64,000 nucleotides of DNA from Flavobacterium hydrocarbonoxydans (GTDB lineage Bacteria; Bacteroidota; Bacteroidia; Flavobacteriales; Flavobacteriaceae), in assembly GCF_009789235.1 (NCBI RefSeq), contig NZ_WSTB01000001.1, forward strand, positions 124,001-188,000, written 5' to 3'. Numbering within the stretch: position 1 is the first letter of the stretch; every line of letters begins with the position of its first letter. A model generated the notes under the pieces. The model was not told the DNA's origin. It did not search any database and saw only the letters and a list, made by a program, of their open reading frames with translations. The position numbers and the translations under genes were made by a program. Shown one piece after another: positions 33,120-42,608 of this stretch.

Positions 33120-33738
33120 ACGTTAATTGTGTTTTTTGGGGTTATTTCATGCTTTAAAAAAATAATTCAGGACAAAGCTACAGACTAATTTGCTATCGAA
33201 AGCTCCGCCAGAGCCCCATCTAAATTTTTATCATACTTAAAGCATAACAAAGAAACAAAATTCCGGAGAACTCCTTTGTCTTTTTGGCAATCCTTTTCAG
33301 GAAACTGAATTAATTTTAACAGATAAGCCTAAAATTGTCTTTTTGATAGTTCTCAAAAGTATTCTAATATATGCTAATCTGATTAGACTCCAATCAGAGA
33401 ATCGATGCCTCTACTTTTGATTTTCTTTTAATCTGAATCACACCAAATCTGACATTAAAAATTGATTCAAATTCTCGACAAAAACATCCTTTTTACACCA
33501 AAAACAACTAAACTATTTAGACAATCAACGTGACAAATCCTGATTACAAAAGACACAATCAACTAATAATCAATAAACAAAACCTATTACACTTGATTTT
33601 TTCCAATGATAATTATATAAACTTCAACAAAAGTTCTGTAATTTTTTTTGGTTACTATGGGAGTAATTTTCAACTATAAATAAGGAAGATTTTTTTCATT
33701 AAAATAAAACTCTTTTTCATCACCAAAAACTAACTATT
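33120..33738. other. 619-bp intergenic region between the M28 peptidase and the Mla operon
   Basis: No open frame with coding character is seen. The M28-proximal side has a minus-strand -7 box TAGCTTTG (33173-33180), 54 bp before the ATG. An imperfect hairpin AATCTGATTAGACTCCAATCAGA lies around 33374-33398 (shown here in parts: AATCTGATTAG, CTCCAATCAGA). The Mla side is AT-rich with no clear TAnnTTTG box. The divergent arrangement implies that promoters for both directions lie here. Confidence 0.6.
33173..33180 (-). promoter_or_regulatory. Promoter -7 box TAGCTTTG (minus strand) for the M28 peptidase
   Basis: The + strand reads CAAAGCTA; the reverse complement matches TAnnTTTG, 54 bp upstream of the start codon. 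Confidence 0.5.
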
Positions 33739-34497
33739 TTGATACTCACAATAAAGAAAACATTCGACGATATAGGCAGTGTAACCTTGTTTGCTGGCAA
33801 ATTTTTTAAGGAGGTTTTTATTCCGCCTTACGAATTCAAGGAGTTCCTGAAACAGTGTTATATCATTGGTTACAAATCATTGCCTTTGGTAGCTATTACA
33901 GGTTTTATCATGGGTCTGGTACTCACGTTGCAATCGCGTCCGACCTTGGTAAAATTTGGAGCCGAATCCTGGTTACCCGGAATGGTAGCCCTATCACTAA
34001 TACGTGAGATTGCTCCCGTGATTACCGCATTGATTTGTGCCGGAAAAGTATCTTCAGGCATTGGTGCCGAATTAGGTTCGATGAAGGTAACCGAACAAAT
34101 TGATGCCATGGAGGTATCGGCCATTAATCCTTATAATTATTTGGTTGTAACCCGCATTTTAGCCACAACTTTAATGGTGCCGATATTAGTATTCTTTGCC
34201 GATGCAATCGGGATATTGGGTGGCTATTTCGGAATTAATATTCACGGCGATGTGACTTTGTATCATTTTCTGGCTCAGATATTTCAGTCATTGGAATTTC
34301 TAGACGTCATTCCAGCCACCATCAAGACTTTTTTCTTTGGTTTTTTTATTGGAATGATCGGATGTTATAAAGGGTTTAATGCCTCTAACGGAACCGAAAG
34401 TGTGGGGAAAGCAGCCAACTCAGCAGTAGTTACGGCATCGTTAGCCATTTTTATAATCGATATGGTAGCTGTTCAAATAACCGATTTATTCATGTAA
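33739..34497 (+). CDS. MlaE-family lipid ABC transporter permease (TTG start)
   Basis: 252 residues with five to six transmembrane helices. Family hallmarks are GFIMGLVLTLQSRPTLVKFGAE, LIREIAPVITALICAGKVSSGIGAELGSMKVTEQIDAMEVSAINPYNYLVVTRILA and the C-terminal GCYKGFNASNGTESVGKAANSAVV. No ATG precedes the conserved N-terminus; TTG at 33739 gives MILTIKKTFDDIG. With the ATPase (1-bp gap) and the MCE protein it forms an Mla-type system that moves phospholipids between outer and inner membrane. The direction of transport is not deducible. Confidence 0.95.
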   Translation: MILTIKKTFDDIGSVTLFAGKFFKEVFIPPYEFKEFLKQCYIIGYKSLPLVAITGFIMGLVLTLQSRPTLVKFGAESWLPGMVALSLIREIAPVITALICAGKVSSGIGAELGSMKVTEQIDAMEVSAINPYNYLVVTRILATTLMVPILVFFADAIGILGGYFGINIHGDVTLYHFLAQIFQSLEFLDVIPATIKTFFFGFFIGMIGCYKGFNASNGTESVGKAANSAVVTASLAIFIIDMVAVQITDLFM

Positions 34498-34498
34498 G

Positions 34499-35278
34499 AT
34501 GATTGAGGAAAAAGAAAATATAGCAACAAAAGCAAAAGCAAAAGAGCAGCGTACGATGATTGAAATCAAGGATTTGCATAAAACCTTTGGTGGAGAGAAT
34601 CACGTTTTGCAAGGTGTAAATCTTACGGTAAACAAAGGTGAGGATTTAGTGATTTTAGGACGTTCCGGTTCCGGAAAATCCGTAACCATAAAATGTATTG
34701 TGGGATTGATTGAACCTGATAAAGGCGAAATAAATGTCTTTGGCGAAAATGTACTTCACTTAAACAAAAGTGAACTCAATGAAATCAGAGTCCGAATTGG
34801 TTTTTTGTTCCAAAGCGGCGCCTTGTACGATTCGATGTCGGTTAGGGAGAATTTAGCTTTTACCTTAAGAAAACACCAAAGAGATTTAAGTAAAGATGAA
34901 GTTGAAAATCAGGTGATAGAAGCTCTCGAAAGTGTGGGTCTGGCTGATGCTATCGACAAAATGCCTTCTGAATTATCGGGTGGAATGCAAAAGAGAATTG
35001 GCTTAGCCAGAACATTAATCCTGAAACCCGAAATTATTTTGTACGACGAACCCACAACTGGTTTAGACACCATAACGTCCAGGGAAATCAGCGAACTGAT
35101 TTTGGATATCAAACACAAACGCAAAACAACATCTATCATTATCACACACGATATGGCTTGCGCCAAACTCACTGCCGATAGAATTATGGTTTTAAAAGAA
35201 GGTGTGATTCACGCCGAAGGAACATACGAAGAACTGGAAAAAAGCGACGACGAATGGGTGCGTTCGTTTTTTGAATAA
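34499..35278 (+). CDS. MlaF-family lipid ABC transporter ATPase
   Basis: 259 residues with all ABC motifs: Walker A GRSGSGKS, Q-loop FLFQSGALYDSMSV, signature LSGGMQKRIGLAR, Walker B IILYDEPTTGLD, and H-switch IIITHD. The GALYDSMSVRENLAF stretch after the Q-loop is characteristic of MlaF. The start codon follows the permease stop by one base. An N-terminal extension of about 18 Lys/Ala/Glu-rich residues precedes a second Met (TMIEIKDLHKTFGG), so the true start may be at that Met. Confidence 0.96.
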   Translation: MIEEKENIATKAKAKEQRTMIEIKDLHKTFGGENHVLQGVNLTVNKGEDLVILGRSGSGKSVTIKCIVGLIEPDKGEINVFGENVLHLNKSELNEIRVRIGFLFQSGALYDSMSVRENLAFTLRKHQRDLSKDEVENQVIEALESVGLADAIDKMPSELSGGMQKRIGLARTLILKPEIILYDEPTTGLDTITSREISELILDIKHKRKTTSIIITHDMACAKLTADRIMVLKEGVIHAEGTYEELEKSDDEWVRSFFE

Positions 35279-35311
35279 AACAAAAAATAAAAATAAAAAA
35301 CACTAGAAATC

Positions 35312-36130
35312 ATGGATAAGCAATCTGGATATACTTGGAAATTAGGAATGTTTGTATCAATAGGATTATTGCTTTTTATAATGGCAATATATTTTATTGG
35401 TAAACAAAAAAACCTTTTTGGTTCAACATTTCGCATTACATCAACTTTTAAAACCGTAAGCGGTTTAGAGATTGGCAATAATGTTCGTTTTTCAGGAATT
35501 AATGTAGGTACTGTCGAAGAAATTCAATTAGTCAACGATTCCTCTGTTACGGTGGCCATGGTCATGAAAGAAGAAGTTCGTGAATTTATTAAAACTGATG
35601 CTAAAGCCAGTATAGGTTCGGATGGATTAATGGGTGACAAAGTACTAACGATCACTCCGGGTGTAAAATCTAAAAAAGTGATAGAGAATAATGGCCAAAT
35701 TGCCTCTCTAAGCGGAATTGAAATGAACGACATCATGAAAAGTGTCAAAAAAAGCATGGATAATGTTGGGGTTATTTCAGAAGAGTTGGCCGTTTTCAGT
35801 CACAGTATGAACAATGGTAATGGAGCTCTGGCAAGACTGGTACGTGATCCGGGAATGGCAAATGCTATGGATCAAACCATTAGTAATCTTGAAAAAGGAA
35901 CAAAAGGTTTTAGTGAAAACATGGAAGCGGCAAAAAGCAATTTTCTTTTAAAAGGCTATTTCAAGAAAAAAGAAAAAGAGAAAGAAAAAAAACAGGAAGA
36001 ACTGAAAGAGAAACAAGAAGAACAGCAGGAAAAAGCAGAGAAAGAGAAAGAAGAAGCTGCTGAGAAAAAAGCCGAAGCTGAAAAAGAAAAAAAGGAAGAA
36101 GCTGAAAAAAAGGCAAAAGAAAAAAGCTAA
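35312..36130 (+). CDS. MCE/MlaD-family lipid-binding protein with charged C-terminal tail
   Basis: 272 residues. One N-terminal transmembrane anchor (about residues 10-29) is followed by a single MCE domain (about 37-115: FKTVSGLEIGNNVRFSGINVG, SIGSDGLMGDKVLTITPG). A helical segment comes next, then a highly charged, Lys/Glu-only-like coiled tail from about residue 210 to the end. MCE proteins form hexameric rings that pass lipids across the periplasm. The polar coiled tail is longer than in E. coli MlaD and could be a spacer or interaction module. A hairpin terminator (36151-36179) follows, possibly partial. Confidence 0.93.
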   Translation: MDKQSGYTWKLGMFVSIGLLLFIMAIYFIGKQKNLFGSTFRITSTFKTVSGLEIGNNVRFSGINVGTVEEIQLVNDSSVTVAMVMKEEVREFIKTDAKASIGSDGLMGDKVLTITPGVKSKKVIENNGQIASLSGIEMNDIMKSVKKSMDNVGVISEELAVFSHSMNNGNGALARLVRDPGMANAMDQTISNLEKGTKGFSENMEAAKSNFLLKGYFKKKEKEKEKKQEELKEKQEEQQEKAEKEKEEAAEKKAEAEKEKKEEAEKKAKEKS

Positions 36131-36150
36131 TAATTCCAGCCCAATAACAA

Positions 36151-36179
36151 AATTGTATGCCAGCCAGCATACAATTTTT
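36151..36179 (+). terminator. Hairpin between the MCE gene and the AsmA-like gene
   Basis: AATTGTATGC (36151-36160), loop CAGCCA, GCATACAATT (36167-36176), then T. The next gene is on the same strand, so it may attenuate rather than end the operon. Confidence 0.65.
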
Positions 36180-36222
36180 GTCTTTACTTTTCTTTAAACT
36201 GACTATTAAAAAAAAGCAAATT

Positions 36223-39036
36223 ATGAATTTATCTTTCAGAAATATAGCACTAAAAACAGGTAAAGTAATTGGAATTACAATTGCTTCTATCTTGCTATTG
36301 CTGTTTTTGATTCCGCTTCTTTTTCCGGGTAAAGTAGCATCTGAAGTAAAAAAAATAGCGAACGAACGTTTAGATTCGAAATTAGAATTTACGAATTCTA
36401 AACTTTCGTTTTTTACTCATTTCCCATCACTTACGGTTTCCCTTGACGATGTATCGCTCACCGGATCCGCTCCGTTTCGCAATGATACTTTATTAAAAGC
36501 AGGACAGGTTGCCTTTGGAATCAACCTGAAAAGATTGTTTTTTAACAGCGAAGTAAAAATCAATAAATTATATGTTTCTAAAGCGTTGATAAACGTTATG
36601 GTAAACGAAAAAGGACAAGCCAATTACAATATTTATGTGGCTCCTGAAGACCGAAATGATTCTAAAAATGACCCCAATCAGCCTGAGGAAGGGACAGCGC
36701 TTCGGTTAGAAAGAATCGATTTGGAGGATTGTCATATTAAATATAATGACCGTTCGGCTAAAATTCTGGTGGATGCAAAAGGTTTTAATTACATTGGAAA
36801 AGGGAATCTGAGCGAAGATATATTCGATTTAAGCACCGATGCTGAAATAGAAACTGTTGACTTTTATTATAACCGAACGGCTTACCTTAGAAAGAAAAAA
36901 CTACATGCCGATTTGGTTACAAGAATTAACACACATGCTTTGTCGTTTATTCTTCAAAAAAATGAATTGTACATCAATAAATTACCTTTAAAATTTACCG
37001 GTATTTTCACCATACTAAAAGAAGGCTACAAAATAAATATCAAGGCGGCTTCTGAAAACACCACTTTAAAGGATTTATTTTCGGTCATGCCTCCTGAATA
37101 TTTAGGCTGGATGGAAAATACACAAATGTCCGGGCGCAGTGATTTGCTTTTCACTTTTAGAGGAAATTATAATGTGGCTAAAAAGCAGAAACCCAATTTG
37201 GCCTTTAATCTAAAAATTGATAATGGTTCAGTAAATTATAAAAATGCACCCGTTCCGCTAACAGATTTTCAGATGGATTTAAATGCCATGATGCCTTCGC
37301 TTGATCTTGAAAAACTAAAAATAAACCTGAGAGACCTTCATTTTAATGTAGGACATAACGACTATTTTAAAGCCTTTTTTCAGAGTACGGGTTATAACGA
37401 AATGACGGTAAACGGAAGCGTTAAGGGAGCTTTGAACCTTGCTACGGTTGATGCTGCGCTGGGTTTGAATACGATTGATCTAAAAGGAATTTTACGAACC
37501 GATATTCAGGCCAAAGGGCTTTTTAGTACTTCCAAAAAATTATTTCCCAAAACCAGAGGCGGTATTGCTTTACACAACGGCTGGCTCAAAACAGACTCTT
37601 ATCCGAACCCTATAACCGATATTACTTTCGTAGCAAATATTCTCAATCAAAAAGGAACTTTTGAAGATTTGATTGTAGCCGTTGCGCCAGCCTCATTTGT
37701 TTTTGAAGGAAATCCGGTGTATGTAAAAGCCGCCCTTTCGGACTTTAATGATTTGGCTTATAATGCCAAAATAAAAGGTGAACTTAACGTAGGCCGCATC
37801 TATAAAGTTTTTTCGCAAAAAGGAGTTGATATTACGGGTTATGCCAAAGCTGATTTATTATTAAAGGGTAAACAAAGCTACGCCACTACAGGTCAATATG
37901 ATAAGCTGGACAATAAAGGAACATTAGTTTTACGAAATATTAAAGCTACTTCGGAGCTTTTCCCGAAAGCCTTTTTTATCAAACAGGGAAACTTCCGTTT
38001 TCAGAATGAGAAGATGTGGTTTGAGAAATTTTATGCTTCTTATGGAAAGTCGGATTTTGATATCAATGGCTATTTACTTAATACCATCAATTATTTTTTA
38101 GAATCAAAGGGAACTTTGAGCGGTAACTTCAACATGAAATCAAAACTGATTAATGTTGATGAATTTATGGCACTCGAAAAAGGTGAAAATGAGGATCGTA
38201 ATCTGGCAGTAGAATATGCTAAAGAAGACCATCCTAAAATGAGCGGCGTGGTAATCATTCCTAAAAACTTAAATGTTTCACTAACCACAAAAGCCGATAA
38301 AGTAGAATATAACGGTCTGGTTTTAAATAAACTTACCGGAAAAACAGGAATCACTAAAGGTAATTTTTATTTAGAAAAAGCCACTTTTAATATCATTGAC
38401 TGCATCGTAGGAATTGATGCTACTTATAAAGATGAAAACCCTACAGCAGCACATTTTGATGCGCATTTTACGGCGAAAGATTTTAGTGTACAAAGAGCTT
38501 ATAACGAAATACCGATGTTTCATGAAATGGTTACAGCTGCTGAAAAAGCCCAGGGGATTATATCTGTAGATTATACCATTAAAGGAGATTTAAACGGAAA
38601 TATGAGCCCCATTTATGCGTCTTTTGAGGGTAACGGAATCCTGAATTTAAGAGATGTAAAAATTAAAGGATTAAAATTATTTGACGGTATAAGTTCTAAA
38701 ACGGGACAAAATTCCCTCAATAATCCTGATATGAAAGGAATCGAAATAAAATCATCTATTGATAATAATTTAATTCATATTCAGCCGTTTACTTTTAATG
38801 TGGCTACGTTTAAACCTACTATAAAAGGGACTAGCAGTTTCGACGGATTATTAGACTTACGAATGCGTTTAGGACTTCCTCCTTTTGGGATTATCGGAAT
38901 TCCGATTGTCATTACCGGAACGCATCTGGATCCTCAAATAAAAGTATTTAGCAAAACAGGTAAAAAAATTGACGATGCTATTTACGACGAAAAACACAAT
39001 AAAGTGATTAAAAAAGAAAAAGTCAGTACCCTCTAA
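36223..39036 (+). CDS. AsmA-like large envelope protein (bridge-type lipid transfer family)
   Basis: 937 residues from the ATG at 36223. An ATG at 36157 is in frame, but it lies inside a hairpin and adds a non-signal-like stretch. An N-terminal membrane anchor (about residues 15-38, ITIASILLLLFLIPLLFPGK) is followed by the AsmA N-terminal domain (LEFTNSKLSFFTHFPSLTVSLDDVSLTG) and long repetitive beta strands. The AsmA C-terminal domain holds INGSVKGAL- and GTSSFDGLLDLRMRLGLPPFGI-type segments. AsmA/TamB/YhdP proteins are long beta-groove proteins in phospholipid or outer-membrane homeostasis. Its place directly after mlaEFD supports a role in the same lipid pathway. Confidence 0.92.
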   Translation: MNLSFRNIALKTGKVIGITIASILLLLFLIPLLFPGKVASEVKKIANERLDSKLEFTNSKLSFFTHFPSLTVSLDDVSLTGSAPFRNDTLLKAGQVAFGINLKRLFFNSEVKINKLYVSKALINVMVNEKGQANYNIYVAPEDRNDSKNDPNQPEEGTALRLERIDLEDCHIKYNDRSAKILVDAKGFNYIGKGNLSEDIFDLSTDAEIETVDFYYNRTAYLRKKKLHADLVTRINTHALSFILQKNELYINKLPLKFTGIFTILKEGYKINIKAASENTTLKDLFSVMPPEYLGWMENTQMSGRSDLLFTFRGNYNVAKKQKPNLAFNLKIDNGSVNYKNAPVPLTDFQMDLNAMMPSLDLEKLKINLRDLHFNVGHNDYFKAFFQSTGYNEMTVNGSVKGALNLATVDAALGLNTIDLKGILRTDIQAKGLFSTSKKLFPKTRGGIALHNGWLKTDSYPNPITDITFVANILNQKGTFEDLIVAVAPASFVFEGNPVYVKAALSDFNDLAYNAKIKGELNVGRIYKVFSQKGVDITGYAKADLLLKGKQSYATTGQYDKLDNKGTLVLRNIKATSELFPKAFFIKQGNFRFQNEKMWFEKFYASYGKSDFDINGYLLNTINYFLESKGTLSGNFNMKSKLINVDEFMALEKGENEDRNLAVEYAKEDHPKMSGVVIIPKNLNVSLTTKADKVEYNGLVLNKLTGKTGITKGNFYLEKATFNIIDCIVGIDATYKDENPTAAHFDAHFTAKDFSVQRAYNEIPMFHEMVTAAEKAQGIISVDYTIKGDLNGNMSPIYASFEGNGILNLRDVKIKGLKLFDGISSKTGQNSLNNPDMKGIEIKSSIDNNLIHIQPFTFNVATFKPTIKGTSSFDGLLDLRMRLGLPPFGIIGIPIVITGTHLDPQIKVFSKTGKKIDDAIYDEKHNKVIKKEKVSTL

Positions 39037-39051
39037 ATTCTCTACCAGCAA

Positions 39052-39519
39052 ATGAAAAATACAAAACCAAATCACAATTTTTTATTCGAAAATTTCACTC
39101 AAATACTTTCTAAAATTTTTGGAAACACCACCGTCATCATTAGCGGTATCGTAATCATTTTTGTATGGGCTATTTCAGGACCTTTTTTTGGTTACTCCGA
39201 AATCTGGCAATTAGCAATCAATGGGATCATCTTACTGGTGGTTTTAATTCATAAAATGCAAAGCAAAAATTCGCTTGACATTCAGTTAAAATTAAATGAG
39301 CTGGTTGCCTCAAACGAATATTCAAGCAATCATTTAAATAAAGTGAGACGAAGTACTGAAAAAGAAAATAGTATTGTTCAGAATTATTATCAGGCTATAG
39401 CCGAAATTGCTCAAAAAGAAGCTCTTAACCGTAATGCAAATCCTACTACAGAAAAAGTTGAAATAAAAACAGCTAAAAATAAGAATATAAGACTTTTAGA
39501 AGGTCAAACAATATACTAA
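39052..39519 (+). CDS. Low-affinity iron permease (Fe_permease) family protein
   Basis: 155 residues. Two transmembrane helices lie at about residues 28-45 and 53-68 (VIISGIVIIFVWAISGPFFGYSEIWQLAINGIILLVVLIHKMQSK, family signature). They are followed by a helix with DIQLKLNELVASNEYSSNHLNKV. Proteins of this family are named for a yeast iron transporter, but the bacterial ones are short and of untested function. It is the fifth gene of the mla operon, with 15- and 1-bp gaps to neighbours. Confidence 0.9.
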   Translation: MKNTKPNHNFLFENFTQILSKIFGNTTVIISGIVIIFVWAISGPFFGYSEIWQLAINGIILLVVLIHKMQSKNSLDIQLKLNELVASNEYSSNHLNKVRRSTEKENSIVQNYYQAIAEIAQKEALNRNANPTTEKVEIKTAKNKNIRLLEGQTIY

Positions 39520-39520
39520 A

Positions 39521-40720
39521 ATGAAATTAAGATCTACCGAAACTTTCTGGCCTTTAAAAAACGCCCTGGAAAAAAGTTACCCTTCTCTCGAATCTGATTT
39601 GACTACTCCAATCCTGATTATTGGAGGCGGAATTACAGGCGCTTTAATTGCTTATAAATTAATAACAAACGGCTATAAAGTCATCCTGACTGACCGTCGG
39701 GATATTTGCAACGGCAGTACTGCAGCCAGTACCGCTTTACTTCAATATGAAATTGATGTAGCTTTGCATGAACTCATAAAAATCAGAGGATTAGAATGCG
39801 CTGTTGACAGTTATAATAATGGAAAAAAAGCCATTTTTAATTTGGCTGAAATTGTAGATGTTATCAAAAGTGATTGTCAATTTGAATTTAAAAAAAGTAT
39901 TTATTACTGTAATCTTAAGAAAGATCTTCCGTTTTTGAAAGCCGAATTTAAAGCGCGCAAACAAAACGGATTTGATGTAAAATGGTTAGAAAAACAAGAT
40001 TTAGAAAAATTAGGCCTTCAGGCATTTGCAGCCATCGAATCGCAAACAGCTGCCGTGATGGATCCCTATAAACTGGCTCAGGATTTACTTAAATTTTGTG
40101 AAGAGAAAGGAATGCAGATTTTTGACCGTACCAATATTACTTCCATTCAAAATCAGAAAGACAAACTTATTGCCCATACCGAAAACAAATTCAATATCAC
40201 GGCGGATCATATAATTCATTGCAGTGGCTACGAAAGTACAGAAACACTTACCGAAAAAGTGGTGGACTTAAAAAGTACTTATGTCATCATTTCTGAAGCA
40301 TTTCCTGAATTGCCTGTCGCTTTTAAAAATGCTGTTTTATGGGACACCGGAGACCCGTATATGTATTTTCGTGCCACCAGCGACAACCGTATTATTGCAG
40401 GAGGCGGCGATGAGGAGTTTAAAGACCCAACGAAACGGGATAAATTATTACCTAAAAAAGAACAATATCTTTTGAAACAATTTCAGAAAAAATTTCCTGG
40501 AATCCCTTTCAAAATAGATTATTCCTGGGCTGGAACTTTTGGAGAAACTAAAGACGGATTGCCTTATTTTGGAAAACCAAATACTAATCGAAATGAACAT
40601 TACGTATTAGGTTTTGGCGGAAACGGCATTACCTTCAGTGTATTAGGAATGGATTCGATAGTACCTTCGATAGAAAACAAAAAACATACGGATTTAGAGT
40701 ATTATAGGTTTGGGAGATAG
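39521..40720 (+). CDS. FAD-dependent oxidoreductase (DAO family)
   Basis: 399 residues. The N-terminal FAD Rossmann motif is ILIIGGGITGALIAYKLITNGYKVILTDRR, followed by GSTAASTALLQYEID. C-terminal strands hold YSWAGTFGETKDGLPYFGKP and GFGGNGITFS typical of glycine oxidase/DAO proteins. The first bases overlap tightly with the preceding gene (1-bp gap). The substrate is unknown. The last gene of the Mla-type operon; its link to lipid transport is unclear. A dispersed repeat array follows. Confidence 0.9.
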   Translation: MKLRSTETFWPLKNALEKSYPSLESDLTTPILIIGGGITGALIAYKLITNGYKVILTDRRDICNGSTAASTALLQYEIDVALHELIKIRGLECAVDSYNNGKKAIFNLAEIVDVIKSDCQFEFKKSIYYCNLKKDLPFLKAEFKARKQNGFDVKWLEKQDLEKLGLQAFAAIESQTAAVMDPYKLAQDLLKFCEEKGMQIFDRTNITSIQNQKDKLIAHTENKFNITADHIIHCSGYESTETLTEKVVDLKSTYVIISEAFPELPVAFKNAVLWDTGDPYMYFRATSDNRIIAGGGDEEFKDPTKRDKLLPKKEQYLLKQFQKKFPGIPFKIDYSWAGTFGETKDGLPYFGKPNTNRNEHYVLGFGGNGITFSVLGMDSIVPSIENKKHTDLEYYRFGR

Positions 40721-40737
40721 ATTTTTTTTGAGGTACT

Positions 40738-40862
40738 AAGTTGCTAAGGTTTTGAGTTGCTAAGCTTTTATTTATAAAAACCTTAGAACCTTAGAAATTC
40801 AGAATCTCAGCAACTAAAAAAAACTTAGAGTCTTAGCAACTCAGAACCTTAACACCTTAAAA
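40738..40862. repeat. Inverted dispersed repeat (CTAAGTTGCTAAGG / CCTTAG...CTTAGCAACT)
   Basis: The left half has GTACTAAGTTGCTAAGGTTT and TGAGTTGCTAAG. The right half has AACCTTAGAACCTTAGAAA, TCTCAGCAACTA and TCTTAGCAACTCAG. The halves are reverse complements and could pair into a long imperfect hairpin between two convergent genes. Confidence 0.7.
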
Positions 40863-40865
40863 AAA

Positions 40866-41888
40866 CTAAGCTGTAATCGCCAACGGATGAATATTAAATT
40901 TATAATCTTTTGGGCTGCAGTTGAATTTTTCTTTGAAGATTTTAGAGAAGTAGCTTCTGCTGGTAAAACCTATGCAATACACTATTTCTGAGATGTTCAA
41001 ATCAGACGTTCTTATCAATATTTCGGCTTTTAAAACTCGCATGTGGGTGATGTAATCGTTGACCGTTCTGTTGTGAATCATTTTGAAACCTTCCTGTAAT
41101 TTATTTGGAGATAAACCTGATTTTTTACTTAACGTTTTGATGGTAAAGGCTTCTTCAGGATTTGCTTTTATTAAATCTGAAAGTTCTTTGATTTCTTCCA
41201 TTTCTCTTAAAGTAAGACCATTTGCTTCTTTAGAGGCGTGATTCAGATCATCTGTATGTTGTTGAATTTCCATCGCAAGGATAATTCTCATAATGCCTTC
41301 TTTAAGTAAATTTCGAACAATGCCAGTTTGTGTAATAGCATCTAATTGTTCGATTTTTTCGGCGATTTGCAAATTATACGAACCCAGGTAAAAGAATTCT
41401 TCTCCATCAGTGTTAACAAAAGTTTCTTTTATTTTTTCGTTCAGAGAATTCATTTTTTTATTGGCAGCAACCTGAGTTCCTACGATAATCAAAGTAAATT
41501 TAGTTTGTTTGTCTTTTTCAAAAAACAAAACATTTTCTTTATCGCTTTTAGAAGAAACTATAGCGGTCTGATAGGTTTTAAGTTTTCTTTCGATGCCTGA
41601 AACACCAAAACTGTGCGCTAAATTTCCCTTTGAGCAATAGGCGAAATAAACCGGTGAAGCAACTGAATTTAAAATACTTACACTAACATCATTCGAGAAA
41701 ACCATATCAAATTGCACATAAGCAATACCGTCATTAAAGGAGGCACCTATAATAGAACCTTTAGCGTTTGGAGTATTAATTTTCAAAGAATATTCGTCTA
41801 AGTCATGATGCAGTTTTCCACCAAAATTTGAACTTAATTCTTCAAAAATATCTTTAATTTTCTCTGTATGTATCGTAACTATTTTCAT
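40866..41888 (-). CDS. AraC family transcriptional regulator
   Basis: 340 residues. The C-terminal ~100 residues carry the two-HTH AraC domain: FTIKTLSKKSGLSPNKLQEGFKMIHNRTVNDYITHMRVLKAEILI and NISEIVYCIGFTSRSYFSKIFKEKFNCSPKDYK. The N-terminal ~220 residues have no recognised effector domain and no membrane span, so it is a cytoplasmic regulator. The target is unknown. It converges on the FAD oxidoreductase gene and is divergent from the glycosylase gene. Confidence 0.93.
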   Translation of the reverse strand: MKIVTIHTEKIKDIFEELSSNFGGKLHHDLDEYSLKINTPNAKGSIIGASFNDGIAYVQFDMVFSNDVSVSILNSVASPVYFAYCSKGNLAHSFGVSGIERKLKTYQTAIVSSKSDKENVLFFEKDKQTKFTLIIVGTQVAANKKMNSLNEKIKETFVNTDGEEFFYLGSYNLQIAEKIEQLDAITQTGIVRNLLKEGIMRIILAMEIQQHTDDLNHASKEANGLTLREMEEIKELSDLIKANPEEAFTIKTLSKKSGLSPNKLQEGFKMIHNRTVNDYITHMRVLKAEILIRTSDLNISEIVYCIGFTSRSYFSKIFKEKFNCSPKDYKFNIHPLAITA

Positions 41889-42072
41889 TTTTTTGGGAAT
41901 TAGAAATTCTAAAATTTACTTTTATAGTTTTTAAGAAAAAGCGTTAATAAGATTGTTTAATGCTTTAAAAACCGTTTTCCAAAGTTCGTTTATACCCTAA
42001 CTGAAAATGTTATATAATTTCGGTTTATTGTTTTATAATTAGCTGTAAATGATTATTTTAAAATTAATTTTT

Positions 42073-42567
42073 ATGAAAAGTTTTTCCTTTTTACCGATTT
42101 CAGATTCTGATGCTACTGTCTTGATTTTAGGCACAATGCCCGGTACAAAATCATTAGAATTAAATCAATATTATGGTCATAATCAGAATAATTTCTGGAA
42201 ATTTATGTTTCTTATTTTAAATGAAGATTTTTCGAATGAGTATCAAACTAAAAAGAAACTTTTGATTAAAAACAAAATCGCACTATGGGATGTTTTGCAG
42301 TATTGTGACCGGATAGGAAGTTTAGACAGTGCCATAAAAAACGAAATGGCAAATGATTTTGAATCCTTTCTGGAAAAACATCCCCACATTCACACTATTA
42401 TTTTTAATGGACAAAAGGCGGCCGCCTTTTTCAAAAAATATGTGTCTTTAGAGAAAACCTATCAACTTATTACCTTACCTTCAACAAGTCCAGCAAATGC
42501 CAGCAAATCCTTTGACTCGAAATTGAATGAGTGGAAAATTATTCAGACGATTCAGGAAAAAAAATAA
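42073..42567 (+). CDS. Uracil-DNA glycosylase superfamily protein (hypoxanthine-DNA glycosylase-like)
   Basis: 164 residues from the ATG at 42073; a Met eight codons upstream is also in frame. Motif 1 is LILGTMPGTKSLELNQYYGHNQNNFWKFM, as in the family 6 (HDG) group, where an Asn replaces the usual catalytic Asp. Motif 2 is in ITLPSTSPANASK. The sequence LWDVLQYCDRIGSLDSAI also matches. It would remove deaminated bases, especially hypoxanthine, from DNA. It is monocistronic or co-transcribed with the next small gene (41-bp gap). Confidence 0.88.
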   Translation: MKSFSFLPISDSDATVLILGTMPGTKSLELNQYYGHNQNNFWKFMFLILNEDFSNEYQTKKKLLIKNKIALWDVLQYCDRIGSLDSAIKNEMANDFESFLEKHPHIHTIIFNGQKAAAFFKKYVSLEKTYQLITLPSTSPANASKSFDSKLNEWKIIQTIQEKK

Positions 42568-42608
42568 TTACTGCACATTATACTTTATTAATCCCTAAAA
42601 AAATAATT

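Noticed and set aside
36157..36222. Upstream ATG extension of the AsmA-like gene
   Set aside because: It begins inside a hairpin and adds 22 residues not typical for the family; the ATG at 36223 fits the membrane anchor.
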